A stretch of DNA of 64,000 nt from an uncultured SAR86 cluster bacterium (GCA_902560315.1 CACELG010000001.1:220871-284870); one strand, 5' to 3'. Numbered from the stretch's first letter, positions 13,458 to 22,016 are shown. Numbers and translations are program-made. Notes: generated by a model not told the origin, from the sequence alone.

Positions 13458-14435
13458 TTAGTATTTTTGTTTTTCAGGGATAACTCCTCTTACCCCACCT
13501 CTTGGATCTTTTACATCTCCATCACGTCTAGGTATTAAATGTATGTGACAGTGAAAGATTGTCTGACCTGCTGATACACCAGAATTAATTCCAATATTAA
13601 AACCTGTAATAGTTTTATCTTTCTTTTCTAAATTATGTTTAACAGAAAATAAAATTTTATTAATTGAATTGATCTCAGATTGTTCTAAATCAAAATAGTC
13701 TGACACATGTCTTTTTGGAATAACCAAATGATGACCTTTTGTAACTGGAAAATTATCTTTAATTGCAAATGCAAACTCATTCTCTTCTATTTTCTTTCGT
13801 TTTAAATTACAAAAAACACAACCTTCTTCTCGGTATTCAAAAAATTTACCAATATCGCGCAAATCAGCATTGTCCAAGTTTCTTTTTTGCCTATTACATG
13901 TATAACAGAGTGACTGAAGGTTTGATATATCATTTGAACCACCCTTAGACCTGGGTATTATGTGGTCAACATCGAGACTTTTTTCTTTATTGCTAATTCC
14001 ACATAGTTCACATTTGCCTTTTGCACGTTTCAAAACCTCATATCTTATACTTCCTGGAATAGGGTCATTAGAAAGATGTCTGTGTGACCAAATCCTTTCA
14101 CCTCTCTTTTGGATGTACTCAGATATTTTTAAGTCACAAATCTTAATAAGTGATTTTTGTTGATCTTTTGAAAGTTTGTCAAAACCATCTAGACAATATT
14201 TTGACCCCTCTTTGGAAGTTATCTTTCTGTTTTTGGTTAATACTTTTCCAACCATATTTTTGGTCACTAACTCATAGTATTCTTTTTGACTTGTATCATA
14301 AGAGAGAAGATCTTGTGCAATTCTGGATATTTCTGCTGATCCACCATGTTTTAAAAGTGTTTTGATCATTACTGGTTGATAGATGTGAGACATTCTCATA
14401 TCTTTTTGCAAGAAATCTTTTAATTTTTTATACAT
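13458..14435 (-). CDS. Fusion protein: N-terminal putative winged-helix region, HNH endonuclease domain, C-terminal HIT domain
   Basis: CELCGISNKEKSLDVDHIIPRSKGGSNDISNLQSLCYTCNRQK (HNH with CxxC pairs), then CVFCNLKR...HLVIPKRHV...GQTIFHCHIHLIPRRDGD (HIT HxHxH) in one ORF. Confidence 0.88.
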   Translation of the reverse strand: MYKKLKDFLQKDMRMSHIYQPVMIKTLLKHGGSAEISRIAQDLLSYDTSQKEYYELVTKNMVGKVLTKNRKITSKEGSKYCLDGFDKLSKDQQKSLIKICDLKISEYIQKRGERIWSHRHLSNDPIPGSIRYEVLKRAKGKCELCGISNKEKSLDVDHIIPRSKGGSNDISNLQSLCYTCNRQKRNLDNADLRDIGKFFEYREEGCVFCNLKRKKIEENEFAFAIKDNFPVTKGHHLVIPKRHVSDYFDLEQSEINSINKILFSVKHNLEKKDKTITGFNIGINSGVSAGQTIFHCHIHLIPRRDGDVKDPRGGVRGVIPEKQKY

Positions 14436-14514
14436 GCTAAAATTATCTCATAATAAATTTGGGTGGGGTAAGAATACTCTGCTACTGTGGAGTAGATAAA
14501 GGTGTCTACATAAT

Positions 14515-14667
14515 ATGAGTAAAAAATTATTAATTTCTAATTCAATTATGTGGGCAGCAGCAATCCTTGTTGTTGCTATAGTTGAAGATAAACAGTTTGC
14601 AATTTTGATGCTTGTTGTATTAGCAACAACTTCATTAATGTTTTTAAAGAAAGGAAATAAGGTATAA
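14515..14667 (+). CDS. Small (50 aa) predicted membrane protein
   Basis: MSKKLLISNSIMWAAAILVVAIVEDKQFAILMLVVLATTSLMFLKKGNKV; two hydrophobic stretches; not in the supplied ORF track. Confidence 0.5.
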   Translation: MSKKLLISNSIMWAAAILVVAIVEDKQFAILMLVVLATTSLMFLKKGNKV

Positions 14668-14674
14668 TTAGTTT

Positions 14675-14722
14675 ATGTGTGATTGTTGTGATTGCTGCGA
14701 GTGTTCTTGCTGCTCTAAATAG
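14675..14722 (+). CDS. Candidate Cys-rich micropeptide MCDCCDCCECSCCSK (15 aa, 8 Cys)
   Basis: ATG TGT GAT TGT TGT GAT TGC TGC GAG TGT TCT TGC TGC TCT AAA TAG; TATAAT at 14663-14668 and an inverted repeat at 14725-14745. Confidence 0.45.
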   Translation: MCDCCDCCECSCCSK

Positions 14723-14724
14723 TA

Positions 14725-14745
14725 AAATTTAATAGCCTTAAATTT
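14725..14745. terminator. Inverted repeat AAATTTAA-TAGCC-TTAAATTT between the Cys-rich ORF and the convergent cyclase gene
   Basis: Perfect 8-bp AT-only arms with 5-nt loop between two convergent ORFs; terminator function is inferred. Confidence 0.35.
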
Positions 14746-14754
14746 AAATAAGCT

Positions 14755-15693
14755 CTACCAAAGAGCAACTGGGTTAATGATCATTTGCACAGCTCCTTTA
14801 AGTTTTGGTTGGCCTAAGACAAATAAAAATTCTGTAACGTTATCTTCAGCTAGTTTGCCTGTATTCATTGTTTCTAGAATATAAATACCATTCTCTTTAA
14901 TCAGGGTAACGTGATCGTAGTAGACTAAATCACCTTCAATTGGTGGAACTGCACCCAAGCCCCATGTATCAGCCCCAACAGCCATTGGACTTAATGATGC
15001 CAAATAAATAGCAGCATCATTTGTAATTCCAGGTATTGTGCTTCCCCACAACTCAGGAGAGCTTTTTAAGTATGCATCTGTCCAACCTGTATGAAAAAGA
15101 ATGATATCCCCTTCTTGAAACTTAATATTTTGTTGTTTAGCTGCATTCTTAATATCTTCTCTTGTAATTCCTTGACCACCCTCCATTGAATCAATTCCAT
15201 AATATTTCGCCATATTGATAACAATACCTCGACCTACAAGTGGAGGTACTTTCTCAATACCAAATTTTGTCAATCCAGTTATAAAAGAAAAGTCAGCACC
15301 TTTTTGACAGTTATAAAAGATATCATCGTCACCTATATGTCCTAAGCCATCAAGCTGAGGACCTGTTCCAATCCACATCTGTAGGATATCGTCGTTATAG
15401 GTAATGTCATATCCAAAGTCTGTTGTTGTATCTCTTCCAAAGTGTTGATTGGGTTGAACAACTTGAAGTTCTGTATACCTTGGTGGAAAAGCTGGCATAC
15501 CTGGTTCGATAACAATACCAAGACCATGCGACATTCCCTTTTTTACAAGCTTTATTGCTTTTAATGTATTTTCATTTGATATTAGATTTGCAGCACCAAC
15601 CTCATCATCTTCGCCCCATTTAGAAATTTCGCACCCATCATCTGAGATTGCAAAAAAAGAAATAAATAAAATACAAAAAATTGAATTACGCAT
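14755..15693 (-). CDS. Cyclase family protein (kynurenine formamidase-like fold) with signal peptide
   Basis: WGEDDEVGAANLISNENTLKAIKLVKKGMSHGL and LDGLGHIG; hydrophobic N-terminus. Confidence 0.85.
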   Translation of the reverse strand: MRNSIFCILFISFFAISDDGCEISKWGEDDEVGAANLISNENTLKAIKLVKKGMSHGLGIVIEPGMPAFPPRYTELQVVQPNQHFGRDTTTDFGYDITYNDDILQMWIGTGPQLDGLGHIGDDDIFYNCQKGADFSFITGLTKFGIEKVPPLVGRGIVINMAKYYGIDSMEGGQGITREDIKNAAKQQNIKFQEGDIILFHTGWTDAYLKSSPELWGSTIPGITNDAAIYLASLSPMAVGADTWGLGAVPPIEGDLVYYDHVTLIKENGIYILETMNTGKLAEDNVTEFLFVLGQPKLKGAVQMIINPVALW

Positions 15694-15715
15694 TTCGACC
15701 TCCTATAGCCCTCAA

Positions 15716-15737
15716 CATTATTATAATCACAATAATG
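15716..15737. promoter_or_regulatory. Inverted repeat CATTATT-N8-AATAATG in a divergent intergenic region
   Basis: Perfect 7-bp arms between the cyclase gene (-) and the methyltransferase gene (+). Confidence 0.35.
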
Positions 15738-15778
15738 AATATATTTAAGGTAACAAAAAAATATGATTTAATTGATTC

Positions 15779-16225
15779 ATGAATAATAAAATACCGCCGC
15801 CTATAGTTACTTTAGTTTTTGGATTAGCAATCTATTTTTCTAGATCTATATTCCCTGATTTTAGCAATGCAATATTTAATATTATCAGCATGCTGCTGAT
15901 AATATCGGGACCGTTTATTCTTATATCTGCAGTAAGATCATTTAAAGCTCACCAAACCACAATTAATCCAATTAATATTGATAAGGCAACCTCATTGGTT
16001 CAATCAGGAACTTTTAAATATTCAAGAAACCCAATGTATTTAGGGATGGCAATAATTCTTCTTTCAATATCATTTAAATTCAATCTTATAGGAGGAATTT
16101 TTTTTACTTTGCTTTTTGCTATTTACATAACAAGATTTCAGATTATTCCAGAAGAGGCTGTAATGGAAAAATTATTTGGTGAAGATTTTCAAAAATACAA
16201 GGGCAAAACAAGAATGTGGATTTAA
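15779..16225 (+). CDS. Isoprenylcysteine carboxyl methyltransferase (ICMT/PEMT-like) family membrane protein
   Basis: YSRNPMYLGMAIILLS and EEAVMEKLFGEDFQKYKGKTRMWI. Confidence 0.85.
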   Translation: MNNKIPPPIVTLVFGLAIYFSRSIFPDFSNAIFNIISMLLIISGPFILISAVRSFKAHQTTINPINIDKATSLVQSGTFKYSRNPMYLGMAIILLSISFKFNLIGGIFFTLLFAIYITRFQIIPEEAVMEKLFGEDFQKYKGKTRMWI

Positions 16226-16229
16226 TATT

Positions 16230-16400
16230 ATGTCGTATCAAGCCCATTTATTTGTTGCATTAACAATTGGATTTATTGGAACAATTTTTTGTATATCCTT
16301 ATATCAAATGAATAAGGTCAAACAAGCACAAATATTTTTATTTTTAACTATAGGAATGATGGCTTTTTGGATGTTTGTAGCTACAGGATATTTGTTATAA
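16230..16400 (+). CDS. Small (56 aa) two-TM membrane protein
   Basis: MSYQAHLFVALTIGFIGTIFCISLYQMNKVKQAQIFLFLTIGMMAFWMFVATGYLL; ATG at 16230 preferred over 16176. Confidence 0.55.
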   Translation: MSYQAHLFVALTIGFIGTIFCISLYQMNKVKQAQIFLFLTIGMMAFWMFVATGYLL

Positions 16401-16406
16401 GTTTTT

Positions 16407-16772
16407 ATGAAAGAATATACTGGAAGCTGTCACTGTGGGGGAGTTAAATTTAAATTTAAATCTGATGAATTAGTTCAAATATGGAATTGTAATTGTTCAA
16501 TTTGTGGCATGCTTAATTATCAACACCTTTTTGTAAAACATGATTTGTTTGAGCTAATCTCAGGAAAAGAATTAATTTCAGAATATAATTTTGAAAGCGG
16601 GTCGGCAAAACATTATTTTTGTAAAAAATGTGGAATTAAGTCTTTTTATCAACCCAGATCTCACCCCGAAATGTTTAGTATAAACCTAAGATGTGTTGAA
16701 GATCCTCCTGAGGTAATAGAGGTAATTCATTTTGATGGGATAAATTTTGAAGAGAGCATTAAAAAAATATGA
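16407..16772 (+). CDS. GFA family (CENP-V/GFA domain) zinc protein
   Basis: GSCHCGGVKFKF, CNCSICG, CKKCG zinc motifs. Confidence 0.88.
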   Translation: MKEYTGSCHCGGVKFKFKSDELVQIWNCNCSICGMLNYQHLFVKHDLFELISGKELISEYNFESGSAKHYFCKKCGIKSFYQPRSHPEMFSINLRCVEDPPEVIEVIHFDGINFEESIKKI

Positions 16773-17089
16773 ATGTTTATGTAATGCTGTTTACTGCAAT
16801 ATTTTTTGAGATTCTTGGAACAATGCTTTTGCCAGCATCACAAAACTTTACAAAAATTTTTCCTACAATTGTTTTATTAATTTCATATGCAATATCTTTT
16901 TATTTTTTGGCAATTGTTTCCCAAAAGTTACCTTTATCAATTGTCTATGCCTCTTGGTCGGGAGTAGGAATATTTTCAATAGCAATATTAAGTTATATTT
17001 TTTATAAGCAAACTTTAAATTGGCAAATAATTTTAGGACTTTTCTTTATAGTCATAGGCGTAACAATTGTGAACATATTTAAAACATGA
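16769..17089 (+). CDS. Small multidrug resistance (SMR) family transporter
   Basis: 106 aa, four TM; conserved FFEILGT Glu; LPLSIVYASWSGVG. Confidence 0.87.
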   Translation: MNVYVMLFTAIFFEILGTMLLPASQNFTKIFPTIVLLISYAISFYFLAIVSQKLPLSIVYASWSGVGIFSIAILSYIFYKQTLNWQIILGLFFIVIGVTIVNIFKT

Positions 17090-17949
17090 AAAATTTTGAG
17101 AATAAAGTTGCCCTAATTACTGGTGCTGCCTCTGGAATAGGAAGAGCACTTGCTATGGAGTTGGCTGATTTGGGTTGCAGCCTAGCACTGGTTGACTGGA
17201 ATGCGGAATCACTTGAAGAAACAAAACAACTTGCAAGAAAGAAAAATATCTCAGTATCCACACACGCATTTGATTTAAGAGATAGAGATAAAATAGAATC
17301 TTTGCCTATTGAAGTTTTAGAGGCTCACAAGCAAATAGATATGGTATTTAATAATGCTGGAGTCTCAGTGGTTGGAACTATTGATGAAGTTGACCAGGAA
17401 GATTGGGATTGGGGGCTAGACATTCTTTTACACTCTGTTATCAAGATGACCACAACTTTTCTTCCCCATTTAGAAAAAAGACCTGAAGCAGCAATTGTTA
17501 ATGTGTCATCAATTTTTGGCTTGTTTAGTGTCCCAAGACAATCAATTTATAACGTCGGTAAGTTTGGAGTGAAAGCCTTCACTGAATCTCTATCACTTGA
17601 ATTAAAAGTATCAGATTCTCCAGTTGAGGCTTATTGTGTTTTTCCAGGACATATAGGGACAAACATATATCAGTCTTCAAGGTTTAAAAGCTTTCAGCCT
17701 GAAACCTTTTTTGGTCCAGCGCCCACAAAAGAAGAGGCAATAGTAGCTTTCAAAGACAATGCACCAACTAGCCCTGAAAAAGCTGCAAAAGTTATTCTAA
17801 AAAATATAAAAAAGAAGAAAAATAGAATACTTATTGGTTTTGATGCCCATTTTTATGATATTACCAGCAGACTATTTCCGAACCATTTCTTAAAGATAAT
17901 ATGGATATTACCCGTTATTAGAAATCTTTTTAAATTTAAAAAAAATTAA
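17086..17949 (+). CDS. SDR family NAD(P)-dependent oxidoreductase
   Basis: ALITGAASGIGRALA, NNAGVS, YNVGKFG active site. Confidence 0.92.
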   Translation: MKNFENKVALITGAASGIGRALAMELADLGCSLALVDWNAESLEETKQLARKKNISVSTHAFDLRDRDKIESLPIEVLEAHKQIDMVFNNAGVSVVGTIDEVDQEDWDWGLDILLHSVIKMTTTFLPHLEKRPEAAIVNVSSIFGLFSVPRQSIYNVGKFGVKAFTESLSLELKVSDSPVEAYCVFPGHIGTNIYQSSRFKSFQPETFFGPAPTKEEAIVAFKDNAPTSPEKAAKVILKNIKKKKNRILIGFDAHFYDITSRLFPNHFLKIIWILPVIRNLFKFKKN

Positions 17950-17951
17950 AT

Positions 17952-18794
17952 ATGTTTTCAAGATTAGACCACTTAATAGTTGCTGTTAATGATTTAGAGG
18001 AAGCAGAGGCAAACTATACTAAAGTATTTGGAATGGAGTCTGTATGGAAAGGTGAACACAAAGCACTGGGAACTTCTAATGTAATATTCAATTTTAAAAA
18101 TACATATTTTGAACTTTTGGCTGCCAAAGGAGAAGGCCTTGGCGCTGAACTAGTTAAAAATATGATAAAAGAAAAAGGAGAAGGGTTAATTGGAATAGTT
18201 TTTGGAACTAAAAATATTAATCAGTGCTCTAGCCAGTTAAAAGAGATAGGGTATTCAATTTCTGAAATATCTGATGGAGAGGGTATTGATGGCAAGACAA
18301 ATCAAATTAGAAATTGGAAAAACCTATTTCTTCCGCCTGAATTAACACGAGGACTTTTTTCTTTCATTATTGAGCATACTAACGGAGAGCTCCCAGCAGC
18401 AGACAAATATTCAAAAGCTGTTTTGAATAAATTAGACCATGTTGTTATTAACACAAATGATGCAGACGGTTTTATTAGCATTTACAAAGATGTTTTTAAT
18501 ATTCGGTTGGCGTTGGATAAGGTAATTGAACATTGGGAAAGAAGAATACTATTTTTTAGATTAAACGAAACAACCATAGAGGTTATCGAAGAAAAAAATG
18601 AGAAAGACTCATTAGATACCTTATGGGGCTTAGCATGGGAAGTTGATTCAATTGAAGAGGCTCATAAAAGACTTTCTGATCAAGGCATCGATTTAACACC
18701 GATTAAAAAAGGTTTAAAAGAAAACACTTTAGTTACAACAATTAAATCTCATACACACAATGTCCCAACATTATTAATTGAGCACAAAAAGTGA
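17952..18794 (+). CDS. VOC/glyoxalase-like domain protein (two-domain)
   Basis: LDHLIVAVNDLEEAEANYTKVFGMESVW and a second KLDHVVINTNDADGF repeat. Confidence 0.82.
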   Translation: MFSRLDHLIVAVNDLEEAEANYTKVFGMESVWKGEHKALGTSNVIFNFKNTYFELLAAKGEGLGAELVKNMIKEKGEGLIGIVFGTKNINQCSSQLKEIGYSISEISDGEGIDGKTNQIRNWKNLFLPPELTRGLFSFIIEHTNGELPAADKYSKAVLNKLDHVVINTNDADGFISIYKDVFNIRLALDKVIEHWERRILFFRLNETTIEVIEEKNEKDSLDTLWGLAWEVDSIEEAHKRLSDQGIDLTPIKKGLKENTLVTTIKSHTHNVPTLLIEHKK

Positions 18795-19705
18795 CATTAT
18801 TTATAGGAGTCTTGTTAGCGTTTACAGCAATATTGATAGGATCTCCTTTGTTGGCGTTACTGTTTGGGTCGGTCTTAGTTATAATTTTTAAATTTCCAAG
18901 CAACCATATAAATCAATCACTTGGGACTAATTTCTTACAAATTGGAATTATTATTATTGGCCTTACAATGTCAGCATCCAATGCTTTAGAGGTTACTGCA
19001 AAATATTTCCCTTATATCTCAATTTTTGTAATTACAATTTTTATAGTCGGAATATTTTTAGCCAATCTCCTTAAAGTTGATAAAAGAATGGGATTATTGA
19101 TTGCTTCAGGAACAGCTATATGCGGCGCAACCGCAATGGCAGCAATCGCATCACTAATAAAAGCGAAACCAAAAGACTTATTGGTTGCTTTTGGGATGGT
19201 GTTTATTTTTAATGCTATATCTATTGGAATATTTCCTGTTATTGGAAATAGTATAGGGATGACTAATGAGGCTTTTGGAGCATGGGTTGCAATGGCAATT
19301 CATGACACGAGCTCTGTTCTTGGTGCTGCAATGGCCTATGGCGGAAGCACCATTGAAATTGCGACGACACTAAAGCTAGGAAGAACCATATGGTTGATAC
19401 CACTGATATTATTAATTGGATTGCTTTATAAAGATAATAACAACTCAAAAATAAAATTCCCAATTTTTATTTTCATTTTTGTTATAGCTCTTTTGCTTGG
19501 ATCTTATCTAAATCTAGCTCAAAACACATTGTCGCTATTAGAGTCAATAAGTAAGATATTTTTGATAGCTGCACTTTTCTGCATTGGAACACAAATCAAC
19601 TATGAATCAATGAAAGGAATAGAAATCAAGACCCTTTCAATAGCGCTTATTTTATGGATCTTTGCATCAGTAGTTGCATACCTCTTAATTGATTTATTAA
19701 TATAA
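18791..19705 (+). CDS. YeiH/PSE family putative sulfate exporter (GTG start)
   Basis: NFLQIGIIIIGLTMSASNAL, LIASGTAICGATAMAAIA, AIHDTSSVLGAAMAYG. Confidence 0.87.
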   Translation: MTLFIGVLLAFTAILIGSPLLALLFGSVLVIIFKFPSNHINQSLGTNFLQIGIIIIGLTMSASNALEVTAKYFPYISIFVITIFIVGIFLANLLKVDKRMGLLIASGTAICGATAMAAIASLIKAKPKDLLVAFGMVFIFNAISIGIFPVIGNSIGMTNEAFGAWVAMAIHDTSSVLGAAMAYGGSTIEIATTLKLGRTIWLIPLILLIGLLYKDNNNSKIKFPIFIFIFVIALLLGSYLNLAQNTLSLLESISKIFLIAALFCIGTQINYESMKGIEIKTLSIALILWIFASVVAYLLIDLLI

Positions 19706-19728
19706 GATTATGAATGTGAGAATAAATA

Positions 19729-20121
19729 ATGTTTAGTCATGTAATGCTAGGAACAAACGATATAGAAGAATCTAGAAAGTTTTATGATGAGTTATTTGAT
19801 GCGCTTGGAGCTCGCCCTGGGCGAATGTATCCAAGTCGGACCGGAGAGAAAAGGTATTTCTATAACTTTAAAGATACTAGTTTTGCTATTTCAGAACCAA
19901 TAGATGGCAATCCAGCAACAGTAGCAAACGGAGGAACAATTGGATTCAATGTAGAGAGCATTGAACAAGGAGATGCCTGGCATAAAGCTGGTATTGAAAA
20001 TGGCGGAACTTCTATTGAAGAAGCGCCTGGTATCAGAGACTATGGTAAGTTTAAAATGTATTTAGCGTATTTAAGAGATCCAACTGGGCATAAACTATGC
20101 GCTCTCCTTGCTATAAAGTAA
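19729..20121 (+). CDS. VOC family protein
   Basis: MFSHVMLGTNDIEESRKFYDELFDALGA...YLRDPTGHKLCAL. Confidence 0.88.
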   Translation: MFSHVMLGTNDIEESRKFYDELFDALGARPGRMYPSRTGEKRYFYNFKDTSFAISEPIDGNPATVANGGTIGFNVESIEQGDAWHKAGIENGGTSIEEAPGIRDYGKFKMYLAYLRDPTGHKLCALLAIK

Positions 20122-21054
20122 GTAAAGAATCATAGGGCCAAACCTTTCCCCAAAAAAGTTTGTTCCATGATCATGGCCTTCAAAGACTTTGCTCTGAAAC
20201 TCAATACCATTAATTTTAAATAATTCATTTATTTCTGTTTGAGGATTTCCATAAAGAGAATCAAGTCCAACTGTTCCATGATCAAAGTAAATTCTCTTCT
20301 CATTAAGATTATTAATTTTGCTAGCTATATATTTTTTTATCGCTTTTGCAGTATCCTCATCTCCTGTTATAAATGGATCTTTGCTAAAAGGAAGAGATAT
20401 ATATTCACTTGGCTTTATTCCAACCCAGTGAGTTGATATACATCCAGCAAATCCAAAATATTCTGGATATTCTAAGACAGTATTTATTGCAGACAATCCC
20501 CCCATACTTGCACCAATAACACCTAAATTTGAGCTACTTAGCTTCACATCAAACCTTCCTTCTATGAAGGGAATAACTTCGTTTACTAGAAATTCTGGAT
20601 AATTTAATGACTCTTTATCTATTAAAAAAGAATATGTACTTTTCTTAAAACCTTTATTAAAGAATCCTATTGCTTGTTTTGGAAAATATTCTGAGTACCG
20701 TCTTGTTTCATCAATAATTTTTCCTTTAAATCTTTTAGCACTATGAATAGCAATTACTACAAGGTTCAATTCAATGCCTTGTTTTTTTAGTTCAAGAAAA
20801 CTATTGTCTATATTCCAAGCTCCTCCATGCCATGAGTCTTCTTCTGAGAACAGCTCTTCACCATCATTTATAATAATAAATTTAGTTTCAGCATTAATTT
20901 TTTTGCTTGCAGGATAATATATTTGAATAACTCTTTCATTATTGCCATTAGAAATATATGTCTTTTCAATAAAGCCTGTTGAAAGTTCTGCTTTTGCAAA
21001 ACTAAAGAATAAGAACAAACAAAGTATTTTTCTTGAATAAAACATCTTAGACAT
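20095..21054 (-). CDS. Esterase (alpha/beta hydrolase, esterase-D-like) with signal peptide
   Basis: LGVIGASMGGLSAINTVLEYPEYFG nucleophile elbow; EGHDHGTNFFGERFG; start reassigned to an internal Met. Confidence 0.82.
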   Translation of the reverse strand: MSKMFYSRKILCLFLFFSFAKAELSTGFIEKTYISNGNNERVIQIYYPASKKINAETKFIIINDGEELFSEEDSWHGGAWNIDNSFLELKKQGIELNLVVIAIHSAKRFKGKIIDETRRYSEYFPKQAIGFFNKGFKKSTYSFLIDKESLNYPEFLVNEVIPFIEGRFDVKLSSSNLGVIGASMGGLSAINTVLEYPEYFGFAGCISTHWVGIKPSEYISLPFSKDPFITGDEDTAKAIKKYIASKINNLNEKRIYFDHGTVGLDSLYGNPQTEINELFKINGIEFQSKVFEGHDHGTNFFGERFGPMILYLLYSKESA

Positions 21055-21076
21055 GAGTTTACTGTAGAATAAATAT

Positions 21077-21526
21077 ATGAACAATAAAGCGACTGGCAAA
21101 TGCCAGTGCGGGAAAATTTCTTACTCTTTGAAACAAGATAAAGTTATCTCAGGACACCATTGTCACTGCAAAGACTGCCAAAGAGCAACCGGCTCTGGCA
21201 AAGCAACAATATTATTCATCGCAAGGAAACATATTGATATAAAAGGCGATCTTAAATATTTTGAAAGTAAAGGTTCTTCTGGCTCAACTGTAAGGAGGGG
21301 CTTCTGTGATAATTGTGGTTCAGGGGTGTTAAGCTATGCAAAAGAAATACCACATATAGTTTATGTAAAGGCTGGGACTTTGGATGATTCAAGCTGGGTA
21401 ACAATAGACTCAAATTTTTTTACAAAATCCGCGCATGATTGGAATAGACCAGATACTTCTATTAAATGCTTTGAAGGCAACCCAAGTATTATGGCTGGTA
21501 TAAAGACTTTATTAAAATCTTTTTAG
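21077..21526 (+). CDS. GFA family zinc protein (second copy)
   Basis: GKCQCGKISYSL, HCHCKDCQRATGSGKATILF, FCDNCGSGVL. Confidence 0.92.
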   Translation: MNNKATGKCQCGKISYSLKQDKVISGHHCHCKDCQRATGSGKATILFIARKHIDIKGDLKYFESKGSSGSTVRRGFCDNCGSGVLSYAKEIPHIVYVKAGTLDDSSWVTIDSNFFTKSAHDWNRPDTSIKCFEGNPSIMAGIKTLLKSF

Positions 21527-21948
21527 TTAATTAATAAGAATATTCCCAAATCAATCATTAAATAAAAACTAGCCAAAAAACCAATTGCCCAAAAAATACT
21601 TCTTGGACTTGGGTTCTTATTGGTAGCAATTTTGTAATACAAAATCATATGAATAATCCTACTAATAGCATATGTCCATATGATGATTGAAAGCTTAAAA
21701 GCACCATAGCCTGATAGCATTGCAATAATTGCCATACCAAGGACAGGAATTATGTTTTCTAAAGAATTTTGGAAAGTTCTATGAGCCCTAAAAACTATCG
21801 ATGATTGTCCAAGTTCTGATTTAATCACCCCAGGACTATATCCACCACTTTGCCTTCGATGAACCCTAACAGCAACCATAGCCTGAACAATAATGGTGGC
21901 TAATATTAACCATATACCCAACAGTGATGAATTATAAACATCAAACAT
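21523..21948 (-). CDS. MAPEG family membrane protein
   Basis: VRVHRRQSGGYSPGV, FRAHRTFQNSLENIIPVLG. Confidence 0.87.
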   Translation of the reverse strand: MFDVYNSSLLGIWLILATIIVQAMVAVRVHRRQSGGYSPGVIKSELGQSSIVFRAHRTFQNSLENIIPVLGMAIIAMLSGYGAFKLSIIIWTYAISRIIHMILYYKIATNKNPSPRSIFWAIGFLASFYLMIDLGIFLLIN

Positions 21949-22016
21949 ATTTGATCCCCCAAAATTTGATTAGTATGCCTAATTATAGACATAATACATT
22001 CTTTCAAAGACATGTG

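Noticed and set aside
14473-14494. TACTC-N10-GAGTA-like weak hairpin upstream of the small ORFs
   Set aside because: Only 5 bp with a long loop; not distinguishable from chance.
20095-20121. Overlap of convergent VOC and esterase genes as a possible annotation error
   Set aside because: Both ORFs keep family motifs near these ends, and short convergent overlaps recur in this window (e.g. 48736-48753, 57551-57556).
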